Shown here piece by piece: positions 1 through 8,463 of a stretch of 64,000 nt of DNA. A program made the translations under genes and the position numbers. Origin of the DNA: an uncultured Pseudomonas sp. (GTDB taxonomy: Bacteria; Pseudomonadota; Gammaproteobacteria; Pseudomonadales; Pseudomonadaceae); contig NZ_CAJYVE010000004.1 in NCBI RefSeq assembly GCF_913777995.1, forward strand, positions 62,001 through 126,000, written 5' to 3'. Below the pieces are notes generated by a model. That model searched no databases and had not been told where the DNA came from. It was given only the letters and a program-made list of their open reading frames with translations. The first letter of the stretch is position 1. Each line of letters begins with the position of its first letter.

Positions 1-22
1 AGTACGGCACGTCGCTGGTCAT
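1..22 (-). CDS. mnhG: Na+/H+ antiporter subunit G, N-terminal fragment
   Basis: Only the first seven codons (M-T-S-D-V-P-Y) are inside the window; the gene continues past base 1. The ATG overlaps the TGA of the upstream mnhF in an ATGA arrangement, the same coupling used throughout this operon, and mnhG follows mnhF in Mrp operons. The identification rests on that position, not on sequence. MnhG is a small three-helix membrane subunit of the Mrp antiporter. Confidence 0.6.
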
Positions 23-297
23 TCGATCACCTCACCGCGCAGCAGGAATTTGGCCAGAGCGAATGAGCCCACGAAGCCGAACAGGGCGATCAGCAGCGCC
101 GCCTCGAAATAGGTGTCGCTGGCATAGCGAATGCCCAGCACCAGCATCATCAGCATGGCAGTGATGTACAGGTAGTCCAGCGCCAGCACCCGGTCCTGGG
201 CAGAGGGGCCGCGGAACAGACGCAACAGGGTCAGGACCATCGCCAGGGCGAATATCGAAAGGCTGGCCAGTATCGCCAGGCTGAGCAGGTCACTCAT
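19..297 (-). CDS. mnhF: Na+/H+ antiporter subunit F (MrpF/PhaF)
   Basis: Predicted 92-residue inner-membrane protein with three hydrophobic segments (about residues 4-25, 36-56 and 62-84). The typical MnhF stretch F-R-G-P-S-A-Q-D-R-V-L-A-L-D lies between helix 1 and helix 2. Subunit F is a small accessory subunit of the seven-protein Mrp complex that exchanges cytoplasmic Na+ (or K+) for protons and supports salt and alkali tolerance. It overlaps mnhE upstream by four bases and mnhG downstream by ATGA, so translation is probably coupled. Length and position are normal for the family. Confidence 0.93.
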   Translation of the reverse strand: MSDLLSLAILASLSIFALAMVLTLLRLFRGPSAQDRVLALDYLYITAMLMMLVLGIRYASDTYFEAALLIALFGFVGSFALAKFLLRGEVIE

Positions 298-782
298 TGG
301 AAGATCTCCATCAAGGGGCGCTCGTAGGTGCTCTTGAAGTGTTCGATGAAGCGCGCTTCATCCTCCAGGTCGAACACATGCATCAACAGGATGCTGCGGT
401 CCAGCGCCAGTTCCGACCAGACCGTGCCGGGGATCACGGTACACACCATGGCCAGGGCCGCCAGGCCGTGGGCATCGCGCATTTCCAGCGGAATACGCAC
501 GAAGGCCGAGCGCGGCGGGCGACGCTTGAGCGTCCACACCGTGCGCGCCACCTGCAGGTTGGAGAGCACCACGTCGATGCCGACGTTGAAGATGAAGCGC
601 ACGATGGTGCCTGGCTTGCTAAGGCGCACCGGCATCGGCCGCAGCGAGGCGAACATCAGTGGGGCGAGAAAGCCCAGCAGGCCGCCCAGCAGGATGTGCC
701 CGGCACTCAGGGAAAGATTCAACACCAGCCACAGCCCCCAGAGCGCCAGGGACAACAGCGGAGCGGGGAACAGTCGTTTCAT
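294..782 (-). CDS. mnhE: Na+/H+ antiporter subunit E (MrpE/PhaE)
   Basis: Predicted 162-residue membrane protein. Two hydrophobic segments cover roughly residues 5-50, followed by a soluble C-terminal half containing the family-typical string T-V-I-P-G-T-V-W-S-E (about 114-123). MnhE is an accessory subunit needed for assembly of the Mrp antiporter. The start codon overlaps the mnhD stop and the stop overlaps mnhF, so the gene is embedded in a translationally coupled operon. Nothing is unusual in length or motif. Confidence 0.93.
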   Translation of the reverse strand: MKRLFPAPLLSLALWGLWLVLNLSLSAGHILLGGLLGFLAPLMFASLRPMPVRLSKPGTIVRFIFNVGIDVVLSNLQVARTVWTLKRRPPRSAFVRIPLEMRDAHGLAALAMVCTVIPGTVWSELALDRSILLMHVFDLEDEARFIEHFKSTYERPLMEIFQ

Positions 783-2458
783 GGCTGCACCTGCGAGGTG
801 TTGAGGGTGGTGCCCGGCAGTGGGCGAGTGGCCATTACCGACTGGATGTATTGCTGGGGCTCATGCAGGGTAGCGGCAGTCTGCTGGGTATAGAGCAGCA
901 GCGGCTCGGCCTTGAAGGTCAGGGTGATGCACAGGCCCAGCAACAGCACGATGGGCAGGTACTCGCTGTGGCGCAGCAGCGGCGATGGCGTTTCCCGAGG
1001 TGTCCAGAAACGCTGGATGCCCAGGCGCACGAACGACATCAGTGCCGCCAGGCCAGAAAACACCAGCAGTGCGATGAGCAGCCAGGCTTCCAGCGAAACC
1101 GGCGGGTTGCTGGCGCTGCCCAGGCCCTCAGGGTTGAGCAAGGCATTGAGCAGGGTCAGCTTGCCAATGAACCCGGAAAGCGGCGGCATGCCGATGACCA
1201 GTAGGGCGCAGGCGACGAAGCACAAGCCCAGGAAGGCCATGGTCATGGGAATCACCTGGCCGACCACGATGTTCTCTTCTTCGTCGAGATTGCTGCCGCG
1301 CGGTGGGTGCAGAGACTCCAGATTGTGCGGCAACTGGTCGGCGTCTTCGTCTTCGCCGTACTGGTTGGCCGAGCGCGTGCGCTCGATCAGCTCGCCGAGC
1401 AGGAACAGCGCGCTCAGTGCCAGGGTCGAGCTGACCAGGTAGAACAGCGCACCGGCAGTGAGGCCCGGTTGTGCGAAGCCGATTGCCGACAGCAGGATGC
1501 CCGCCGAGACCAGAATGCTCAGGCTGGCCATGCGCTCCAGGCGCTGGGCGGCGATGATCGCTACCGCTGCCGTGGCGATGGTCAGCATGCCGCCGATGAT
1601 CAGCCATTCGCCACCGAAGAATGCCGAGGCTTCGGCATGCTCGGAGAACAACAGGGTCCACAGACGCAGCAGGGTGTAGATGCCGACCTTGGTCATGATC
1701 GCGAACATCGCGGCCACCGGCGCACTGGCCGCCGAGTAGGCTGGCACCAGCCAGAAATTCAGCGGCCACATGCCGGCCTTGGCCAGAAACGCCGTGGCCA
1801 GGATCGCCGCGCCCGCATGCAGCAGGCCCCGGTCGGCTTCACTGACCTGGGGGATCTTCACCGCCAGGTCGGCCATGTTCAGGGTACCGGTCACGCCGTA
1901 GATCAGTGCCGCACCGATCAGGAACAGTGACGAGGCCAGCAGGTTGATCGCGATGTAGTGCAGCCCCGACGACACCCGAGCGCGTCCGGAACCGTGCAGC
2001 ATCAGGCCGTAAGAGGCCGCCAGCAGCACCTCGAAGAACACGAAGAGGTTGAACAAGTCGGCGGTGAGGAATGCGCCATACAGTCCCATCAGCTGGATCT
2101 GGAACAGCGCATGGAAGCTTGCTCCAGCCTTGTCCCAGCGCGCCAGGGCGAACAGCAGCGCACACACGGCGATGATCCCGGTCAGCACCAGCATCAGCGC
2201 CGAGAGGTGGTCGACCACCAGCACGATGCCGAAGGGCACTTCCCAGTTGCCTGGCATGTAGACGCCGATCGAGCCCATGCCGCCGCTTTCCTGCACCCAC
2301 ATCAGCAGGCGTATGGCCACGGCCAGGCCGATCATGGTGGAGAACAGATTGATGCGTGCCTTGAGCGGACGATGTTTCTCGCCCAGCCAGAGCATCAGCC
2401 CGGCAGTCAGCAGGGGCAGCAGGATGGGCACGATGATCAACTGGTTGATGCCACTCAT
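779..2458 (-). CDS. mnhD: Na+/H+ antiporter subunit D (NuoM/N-like ion channel subunit)
   Basis: Predicted 559-residue polytopic membrane protein related to the complex I proton-channel subunits. It is one of the two large subunits thought to carry the ion pathway of the Mrp antiporter. Family stretches include L-F-N-L-F-V-F-F-E-V-L-L (about 127-138) and P-L-N-F-W-L-V-P-A-Y. A hydrophilic, acidic insertion of about 45 residues (roughly 362-405, with G-E-D-E-D-A-D and L-D-E-E-E-N) makes it longer than the usual 490-500 residues. It overlaps mnhC and mnhE by four bases each. Confidence 0.95.
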   Translation of the reverse strand: MSGINQLIIVPILLPLLTAGLMLWLGEKHRPLKARINLFSTMIGLAVAIRLLMWVQESGGMGSIGVYMPGNWEVPFGIVLVVDHLSALMLVLTGIIAVCALLFALARWDKAGASFHALFQIQLMGLYGAFLTADLFNLFVFFEVLLAASYGLMLHGSGRARVSSGLHYIAINLLASSLFLIGAALIYGVTGTLNMADLAVKIPQVSEADRGLLHAGAAILATAFLAKAGMWPLNFWLVPAYSAASAPVAAMFAIMTKVGIYTLLRLWTLLFSEHAEASAFFGGEWLIIGGMLTIATAAVAIIAAQRLERMASLSILVSAGILLSAIGFAQPGLTAGALFYLVSSTLALSALFLLGELIERTRSANQYGEDEDADQLPHNLESLHPPRGSNLDEEENIVVGQVIPMTMAFLGLCFVACALLVIGMPPLSGFIGKLTLLNALLNPEGLGSASNPPVSLEAWLLIALLVFSGLAALMSFVRLGIQRFWTPRETPSPLLRHSEYLPIVLLLGLCITLTFKAEPLLLYTQQTAATLHEPQQYIQSVMATRPLPGTTLNTSQVQP

Positions 2459-2799
2459 GCCTTGGGCTCCCGACCGTCCACGTGGTCGGTGCCGGTCAGC
2501 CCGCGCGAGGCCAGCAGCACTACCAGGAACAGCGCGGTCATGGCGAAGCTGATGACGATGGCGGTGAGTACCAGCGCCTGGGGCAGCGGGTCGGTGTAGT
2601 GCAGCAGGTCATGCGGCACGCCGTCCTTGATGATCGGCTCCTTGCCGATGAACAGGCTGCCCATGCTGAAGATGAACAGGTTGACACCGTACGACAGCAG
2701 GCACAGGCCCATGATGACCTGGAAGGTTCGTGGCCGCAGGATCAGCCAGACGCCCGAGGCGGCCAGTACGCCGATGGCAATGGCGATGACTTCTTCCAT
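2455..2799 (-). CDS. mnhC: Na+/H+ antiporter subunit C (NuoK-like)
   Basis: A 114-residue membrane protein with three hydrophobic helices, homologous to NuoK of complex I. I start it at the ATG whose bases overlap the mnhA stop (TCA on the plus strand at 2799-2801); the reading frame stays open upstream, but that part lies inside mnhA. The N terminus M-E-E-V-I-A-I-A-I-G and the stretch M-G-L-C-L-L-S-Y-G-V-N-L are typical of MnhC. It is required with subunits A and D for the ion-exchange core. Confidence 0.93.
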   Translation of the reverse strand: MEEVIAIAIGVLAASGVWLILRPRTFQVIMGLCLLSYGVNLFIFSMGSLFIGKEPIIKDGVPHDLLHYTDPLPQALVLTAIVISFAMTALFLVVLLASRGLTGTDHVDGREPKA

Positions 2800-5750
2800 C
2801 ACAGGGCTCCTTCTTGTGAATGAACGACGACCGCCGGTGCCGGGGTCGGTGCCCCTAATGGCTTGGGCAGCGAGGTGGGTCGATGGCTGCGCACCGCCTG
2901 GTGGCCCAGCGCAGTGAGGATCAGCAGGGTCGAGCCGACCACCACGGCATACACGCCGATGTCGAAGAACAGCGCGCTGGCCACGTGCAGGTCGCCGAAA
3001 ATCGGCAGGTGCAGGTGGGCGGTGTGGGTGGTCATGAACGGGTAGCCCAACGCCATGGCGCCCAGACCGGTGAGCACCGCGCAGATCAGTCCGGTGCCGA
3101 TCCAGCGCTGCGGGCGCAGGCTCATGTGCGCTTCGACCCACTGGGTGCCGGCGACCATGTACTGCAGGATGAACGCCACCGACATCACCAGGCCGGCGAC
3201 GAAACCGCCGCCCGGTTGGTTATGGCCACGCATGAACAGGTACATCGACACCATGAAGGCGATCGGCAGCAGCAGGCGCACCAGCGCCGCCGGCACCATC
3301 ATGAAGCCCAGCGCGGTGTCGCTGGCACTGCGCGGGTTGACCAGGTCGGTGGCCACGTCACGGGCCAGCAGACGCTGCTGGGCTGGCAGCGGGATGCTCT
3401 CCTTGGGGGGGCGGAAGCGTCGCAACAGGGCGAATACGGTGAGGGCCACCACGCCCAGTACGGTGATTTCACCGAAGGTATCGAAGCCGCGGAAGTCCAC
3501 CAGCATCACGTTGACCACGTTGGTGCCACCGCCCTCGGGCAGTGCGCGGCTCAGGTAATAGGACGAGATCATGTTCGGTGTCTGCCGGGTGAGCATGGCG
3601 TAGGACAGTGCCGCCATGCCGCCGCCGACCAGCACCGCCAGGGTGAAGTCGCGAACCCGGCGTGCGCGCGCCTTGAAGCGCGTACTGGTCGCCGCCACCG
3701 CTTCGTTACGGCGCGGCAGCCAGCGCAGGCCGAGCAGGATCAGCACCGTGGTGACCACCTCGACCACCAGCTGGGTGAGGGCCAAGTCGGGTGCCGAGAA
3801 CCAGACGAAGGTGATGCAGGTCATCAGTCCGCAGACGCTGACCATGATCAGTGCCGCGAGGCGGTGGTACTTGCCCTGCCAGGCCGCGCCCAGGGCGCAG
3901 GCAATGGCGATCAGCCAAAGGGTCACGAATACCCCGGAGCCGGGGATCTTCGGCCGGTCCCCCCAGGTCAGACCGCTGAGATACATGGGGATGAAGCCCA
4001 GCACCACCGCCGCCAGTACCAGGGCGAACAGTTGCGCTTGCAGACGGCGCGTGGTCATCAGCCGCTCGAAGCGCCGCGCCCAGTGCATCAGCGCCACCAG
4101 CAGGCGTTCGAACGAGCGCTTGCCGTTCAGGCGACCGATCAGTGGCGGCCCGGCGAAGCGCTCGCTGCGCAGCGGGTTGCGCAATAGCAGGTAGAGTGCG
4201 ATGCCGCCGGCCATGGCGATCAGGCTCATGATCATCGGGGCGTTCCAGCCGTGCCAGATCGCCAGGCTGTACTCGGGCAGTTCACCACCGACCACTGGTC
4301 TGGCGGCGGCAGCCAGCAGCGGGCCTACCGATTGCGCCGGGAAGATGCCGACCACCAGGCAGGCCAGCACCAGCAACTCCACGGGCATGCGCATCCAGCG
4401 CGGTGGCTCGTGGGGCAGCAGCGGCAGGTCCTTGGCCGGTGGGCCGAAGAATACGTCTACGGTAAAGCGTAACGAGTAGGCCACGCTGAACGCACCGGCC
4501 ACGGTCGCCACCACGGGCAGGGCCATTTCCACCCAGGCCGAGGACGAAATGAACACCGTCTCGGCGAAGAACATTTCCTTGGACAGGAAGCCATTCATCA
4601 ACGGCACCCCGGCCATCGCGGCGCTGGCGACCATGGCCAGGGTGGCGGTATAGGGAATCATCTTCACCAGCCCGCTGAGGCGGCGAATGTCGCGGGTGCC
4701 GCTTTCGTGGTCGATGATCCCGGCCGCCATGAACAACGAGGCCTTGAAGGTGGCGTGGTTGAGTATGTGGAACACCGCCGCTACTGCAGCCAGCGGACTG
4801 TTGAGGCCGAGCAGCAGGGTAATCAGGCCCAGATGGCTGATGGTCGAGTAGGCCAGCAGGCCCTTGAGGTCGTTCTGGAAGATCGCCGCGAAGGCGCCGA
4901 GCACTAGGGTGCAGGCGCCGGCGCCGCTGACGATCCAGAACCACTGCTCGGAGCCGGAGAGTGCCGGCCACAGCCGCGCCAGCAGGAATACGCCGGCCTT
5001 GACCATGGTGGCCGAGTGCAGATAGGCCGATACCGGAGTCGGCGCGGCCATGGCGTGGGGCAGCCAGAAGTGGAAGGGGAATTGCGCGCTCTTGCTCAGC
5101 GCACCGATCAGGATCAGCGTCAGCAGCACCGGGTACAGGGCATGGGCGCGAATCAGGTCGCCTGCGGCGAGGACTCGGTCCAGATCGTAGCTGCCCACCA
5201 CATGGCCCAGCACTAGACCGCCGGCCAGCAAGGCCAGGCCACCGGCACCGGTGACCAGCAGGGCCATGTAGGCGCCGCGGCGCGCGTCGTTGCGATGGTG
5301 CCAGTAGCCGATCAGCAGGAAGGAGAAAACGCTGGTCAGCTCCCAGAAGAACACGATCTGGATCAGGTTGCCGGAGATTACCAGGCCCAGCATGGCGCCC
5401 ATGAAGGCCAGGAAGAAGGCGAAGAAGCGTGGCACCGGATCATCCGGTGACATGTAGTAGCGCGCGTACAGTGAAACCAGGGTACCGATGCCCAGCACCA
5501 GCATGGCGAACAGCCAGGCGAAGCCGTCCATGCGCAGGACGAAGTTCAGGCCCAGGCTGGGCAGCCACAGGTATTCCTCGCGGATGACCCCGCCATCGGC
5601 GATCTGTGGATACCACAGCGCCACCTGCAAGGCGCCGGTGACGGCGATAAGCCCGGCGAGCAGAGACTCGGCGTTACGCGCGTTGTGCGGCAGAAAGGCC
5701 GCCAGACAGCTGCCGATGAAGGGCAGAAGCAGTAGAACTATCAGGGACAT
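2799..5750 (-). CDS. mnhA: Na+/H+ antiporter subunits A and B, fused (MrpA/MnhA + MnhB)
   Basis: First gene of the operon, encoding a 983-residue protein. The N-terminal two thirds is NuoL-like (multiple helices; Y-Y-M-S-P-D-D near residue 97 and H-F-W-L-P-H-A-M near 228). A DUF4040-type region follows around 615-690. The C-terminal part from about 800 is an MnhB domain with the signature M-R-G-H-N-Q-P-G-G-G-F-V-A-G-L. Fusion of A and B is normal in proteobacterial Pha/Sha systems. It is the largest antiporter subunit and probably carries proton transfer. The leader upstream contains two competing hairpins. Confidence 0.96.
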   Translation of the reverse strand: MSLIVLLLLPFIGSCLAAFLPHNARNAESLLAGLIAVTGALQVALWYPQIADGGVIREEYLWLPSLGLNFVLRMDGFAWLFAMLVLGIGTLVSLYARYYMSPDDPVPRFFAFFLAFMGAMLGLVISGNLIQIVFFWELTSVFSFLLIGYWHHRNDARRGAYMALLVTGAGGLALLAGGLVLGHVVGSYDLDRVLAAGDLIRAHALYPVLLTLILIGALSKSAQFPFHFWLPHAMAAPTPVSAYLHSATMVKAGVFLLARLWPALSGSEQWFWIVSGAGACTLVLGAFAAIFQNDLKGLLAYSTISHLGLITLLLGLNSPLAAVAAVFHILNHATFKASLFMAAGIIDHESGTRDIRRLSGLVKMIPYTATLAMVASAAMAGVPLMNGFLSKEMFFAETVFISSSAWVEMALPVVATVAGAFSVAYSLRFTVDVFFGPPAKDLPLLPHEPPRWMRMPVELLVLACLVVGIFPAQSVGPLLAAAARPVVGGELPEYSLAIWHGWNAPMIMSLIAMAGGIALYLLLRNPLRSERFAGPPLIGRLNGKRSFERLLVALMHWARRFERLMTTRRLQAQLFALVLAAVVLGFIPMYLSGLTWGDRPKIPGSGVFVTLWLIAIACALGAAWQGKYHRLAALIMVSVCGLMTCITFVWFSAPDLALTQLVVEVVTTVLILLGLRWLPRRNEAVAATSTRFKARARRVRDFTLAVLVGGGMAALSYAMLTRQTPNMISSYYLSRALPEGGGTNVVNVMLVDFRGFDTFGEITVLGVVALTVFALLRRFRPPKESIPLPAQQRLLARDVATDLVNPRSASDTALGFMMVPAALVRLLLPIAFMVSMYLFMRGHNQPGGGFVAGLVMSVAFILQYMVAGTQWVEAHMSLRPQRWIGTGLICAVLTGLGAMALGYPFMTTHTAHLHLPIFGDLHVASALFFDIGVYAVVVGSTLLILTALGHQAVRSHRPTSLPKPLGAPTPAPAVVVHSQEGAL

Positions 5751-6003
5751 AGGCTTCTATTCTGCGAAGAAATGTTAAGCATCATACGTGCCAGTATGTT
5801 CATCGCCAAACTCGCGCCCCGGGTAATTTCCTACAAAAAATGTCTGATGCCATAACAGCATCAGCTCGCTTGGCATCATCCCGGTTGGTCAGTTTGGCAG
5901 GAGGGGGTTACAGCAACTGTGACCGTCGCGGTGCAGCGAAAGTCCGTGCGGCCGCGTCAGTGACCGGGGGGAAGGGGCGCGACCGGCTCGCGCCCGGCGA
6001 ATG
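5751..6003. promoter_or_regulatory. Leader/intergenic region between mnhA and the DMT exporter gene
   Basis: About 250 bases without a gene. An inverted repeat CATAC-N6-GTATG lies 33 bases upstream of the mnhA start (5783-5798). A 7-bp stem CTGATGC/GCATCAG (5844-5850 with 5858-5864) competes for the same bases as an 8-bp stem TGATGCCA/TGGCATCA (5845-5852 with 5871-5878). A perfect 8-bp GC-rich stem (5975-5982 with 5988-5995) lies just beyond the DMT gene stop but has no T-run. The functions are not known. Confidence 0.4.
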
Positions 6004-6921
6004 TCACTCGGCCTTGTGAATGACGGCATCGGTCTGCGGCGTGCTGGCAGCTTGGCGCTTCTTCATTTCGCTGACGATCACGCCAGCGACGATCAGCGCA
6101 CCCCCAAGCAAGGCCAGGCCAGGCAGGCGCTCACCGGCGAGGCGCCCGGCGATGCCGGCCCAGACCGGTTCGCCGGCGTAGATGACCGTGGCACGGGTGG
6201 GCGAGACGCTTTTCTGCGCCCAGTTCATCGCCACTTGGATGACCGCACTCATGGCGCCCAGGCCGAGGACGATGCCCAGCAGTTGCCAGGAGAACGTCGG
6301 CAGGCGCTCGCCAGTGGGGACCACCATCAGGAACGCCAGGGCCGAGGCCGTGGCCAGTTGCACCACGGTGATGCGGCGCACGTCGACCTGCCCGGCGTAG
6401 GCGCTGATCAGGATGATTTCCGCAGCGATGGCCACGGCGCTGATGATGGTGGCGATCTCGCCGGGGCTGAAGTTCAGCGCTGCGCCCTGCGGGCCGGACA
6501 GCAGGATCAGGCCAGTGAATGCCAGCATGATACCCAGGCTGGGCATCAGCCCAGGGCGACGCCCCAGCACCAGCCACTGCAATAGCGGTACGAAGGGCAC
6601 ATAGAGAGCCGTGATGAACGCCGACTGGCTGCTGGGAATGCTCTGCAGGCCGACGGTCTGCAAGCCGTAGCCGAGCATGATCGCGGTGCCGATGAACAGG
6701 CCGGCGCGCAGTTCCAGCAGGGTCAGGCCACGCAGGGCCTTACCCGATACCAGAGCGACGAACAGTGCAGCGGCGGCGAAGCGCAGGCCGACGAAGAACA
6801 TCGGGCCGCTGAGACTCATGGCGTGCTGGACGAGCAGGAAAGTGCCGCCCCAGAGCATGGTGATGAAGATCAGGACAGCTTCTGCCTTACTGATGTGCGG
6901 CAGGCGGGTGGGCGATTTCAT
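6004..6921 (-). CDS. EamA/DMT-superfamily transporter
   Basis: Predicted 305-residue membrane protein with about ten transmembrane segments in two EamA repeats (roughly 15-150 and 160-290). It has the usual M-L-W-G-G-T-F at the first helix and Y-A-G-E-P-V-W-A in the second repeat. DMT proteins export amino acids or other small metabolites; the substrate cannot be read from the sequence. It is transcribed divergently from an XRE-cupin regulator about 100 bases away, a common pairing in which the regulator controls the exporter. Confidence 0.88.
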   Translation of the reverse strand: MKSPTRLPHISKAEAVLIFITMLWGGTFLLVQHAMSLSGPMFFVGLRFAAAALFVALVSGKALRGLTLLELRAGLFIGTAIMLGYGLQTVGLQSIPSSQSAFITALYVPFVPLLQWLVLGRRPGLMPSLGIMLAFTGLILLSGPQGAALNFSPGEIATIISAVAIAAEIILISAYAGQVDVRRITVVQLATASALAFLMVVPTGERLPTFSWQLLGIVLGLGAMSAVIQVAMNWAQKSVSPTRATVIYAGEPVWAGIAGRLAGERLPGLALLGGALIVAGVIVSEMKKRQAASTPQTDAVIHKAE

Positions 6922-7019
6922 GACAGTACCGGTGTGAAGTCTTGCAGGACGGGAACGCTGCGCCGCACAATGCGCCGCAAGATGAGCAGTATAATGCGCA
7001 ACCGCTTCGAGTGAGCAAT

Positions 7020-7592
7020 ATGATGCACAAAGTAAATTCGCACCGTGCGCCGGTGCTGCAGCACGTGGGGCACAACGTGCGCCGCCTGCGCAATGCTGCG
7101 GGTCTCAGCCAGAGCGCGTTGGCCGATGCCTCGGGCGTCAGCCGGCGCATGCTGGTAGCCATCGAGGCGGGTGAGAACAATGTCAGCCTGGCGACCCTGG
7201 ATCGTGTGGCAGAGGCCCTGGATGTCGCCTTCAGCGATCTGATCCAGGCGCCTGACGTCCAGGACCACAGCCGCATCAACGAGCTGGCCTGGGCTGGCGG
7301 TCGGCCGGGCAGCAAGGCCGTGCTGCTGTCCAAGGCACTGGCCCGGCGTGAGGTGGAATTGTGGGAGTTCAGTCTGGAGGCGGGCGACTGTTACCAGGCG
7401 GAGTCGGACCCCGAGGGCTGGAGCCAGCAGGTCTATGTCATCGAAGGTCAGCTGACGTTGCAACTGGGCGGCGGCGAGCAGCCCCATCGGATCGAGGCTG
7501 GCGAATTCTTCATGTTCTCCAGTCACCAGACCCACGCATTTCACAACCGAGGTGCCGCGCTGCTGCGTTTTGTTCGCACGGTGGTGCTGTAG
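7020..7592 (+). CDS. XRE-family transcriptional regulator with C-terminal cupin domain
   Basis: I start this 190-residue protein at the ATG at 7020. In-frame TTG (6942) and GTG (7011) codons lie upstream, and a second ATG follows at 7023. Residues 15-72 form a helix-turn-helix (L-R-N-A-A-G-L-S-Q-S-A-L-A-D-A-S-G-V-S-R) and residues 110-185 a cupin barrel (Q-Q-V-Y-V-I-E-G-Q-L and H-Q-T-H-A-F-H). Such HTH-cupin proteins sense small ligands and usually act on a neighbouring transporter, here the divergent DMT gene. The ligand is unknown. Confidence 0.87.
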   Translation: MMHKVNSHRAPVLQHVGHNVRRLRNAAGLSQSALADASGVSRRMLVAIEAGENNVSLATLDRVAEALDVAFSDLIQAPDVQDHSRINELAWAGGRPGSKAVLLSKALARREVELWEFSLEAGDCYQAESDPEGWSQQVYVIEGQLTLQLGGGEQPHRIEAGEFFMFSSHQTHAFHNRGAALLRFVRTVVL

Positions 7593-7599
7593 TCCAAGC

Positions 7600-7885
7600 C
7601 CTGTGGGAGCAAGCTCGCTCCGTCAAAGCCGCAAAGCGCTTAACCGAACAGTATTGGCTTTAGCCGCAATGCTGATCAGTTAGGCCGGGTAGGCGGCTTC
7701 AGCCGCGAAGCGACCGCCTGTTCACAACAGATGCACCGAGTTGCCTGGCGCTTTCGCGGCTAAAGCCGCTTCCACCGAGCCCCATAACGACGAACTGACC
7801 CGTATTGGCTTTAGCCGCGAAGGGCGGGCAACCTCTGCTTATCTGCAGGGGCCGAGCGAAATCTTCCGCGGCTGAAGCCTACCGA
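7600..7885. repeat. Cluster of degenerate REP-like palindromes
   Basis: This gene-free stretch is filled with variants of the Pseudomonas REP core 'cgcggctaaagccgc'. Copies or fragments lie near 7601-7618 (gtgggagcaagctcgctc), 7654-7668, 7691-7710 (ggcggcttcagccgcgaag), 7749-7775, 7803-7826 and 7868-7882. The string tattggctttagccgc occurs twice (7652 and 7803). Orientation alternates, as in BIME clusters. REPs act as transcript-end hairpins and as targets of RAYT transposases; no RAYT gene is in the window. Confidence 0.7.
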
Positions 7886-7901
7886 CCCATATATCGTTGT
7901 C

Positions 7902-8363
7902 TCAAGACTGCTCCAGCAATTGCGGCCCGCTGCCCTGCCGGCCCAGTGTATCGCCCTGGTTGCGCAGCGGGCAGGCCTCCATCGACAGGCAACCGCAACC
8001 GATGCAGCCGGTCAGTTGATCGCGCAAGGCGGTCAGTTGGCTGATGCGTTCATCCAGTTCGCTGCGCCACTGCCCGGAAAGCTTCTGCCAGTCGGCAGCA
8101 GTGGGGTTACGTCCCTCCGGCAGCGCCTGCAAGGCGGCGTGAATGCTGGCCAGTGGAATGCCCAGGCGCTGCGCCACCTTGATCAGAGCCACGCGGCGCA
8201 GCACTTCGCGGGGATAGCGGCGCTGATTGCCAGCGTTGCGCTGGCTGCTGATCAGTCCCTTGCTTTCGTAGAAGTGCAGGGCGGTGACCGCCACGCCGCT
8301 GCGTGCGGCCAGCTGGCCGACGCTCAGGTAAGGCCGGGGCTTGCCGACCGCTGATTGATCCAT
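7902..8363 (-). CDS. soxR: Redox-sensitive transcriptional activator SoxR
   Basis: A 153-residue MerR-family regulator. The winged helix-turn-helix covers residues 12-80 ([17 protein letters not shown]). A dimerisation helix follows, then the [2Fe-2S] ligands C120, C123, C125 and C131 in the SoxR pattern C-x2-C-x-C-x5-C. Oxidation of the cluster by redox-cycling compounds turns the bound protein into an activator. In pseudomonads SoxR controls efflux and monooxygenase genes rather than SoxS. A SoxR operator lies in the gap to the divergent monooxygenase gene. Confidence 0.96.
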   Translation of the reverse strand: MDQSAVGKPRPYLSVGQLAARSGVAVTALHFYESKGLISSQRNAGNQRRYPREVLRRVALIKVAQRLGIPLASIHAALQALPEGRNPTAADWQKLSGQWRSELDERISQLTALRDQLTGCIGCGCLSMEACPLRNQGDTLGRQGSGPQLLEQS

Positions 8364-8378
8364 GTTGCAATCCGCCTC

Positions 8379-8409
8379 TTGACCTCTAGTTAACTCGAGG
8401 TTTTAACCT
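8379..8409 (+). promoter_or_regulatory. SoxR operator and 19-bp-spacer promoter
   Basis: The sequence CCTCTAGTTAACTCGAGG (8383-8400) is an 18-bp near-perfect palindrome close to the SoxR box consensus CCTCAAGTTAACTTGAGG. It sits between TTGACC (8379-8384) and TAACCT (8404-8409), giving the 19-bp spacer typical of MerR-family promoters that need DNA untwisting. It points at the monooxygenase gene starting at 8464 and also lies 20 bases from the soxR start, so it may serve both genes. Confidence 0.88.
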
Positions 8410-8463
8410 GCGCGCCTGTCCCTTGCAACATCTTGCATGGCCGCATCATTCATGGAGATTTTC

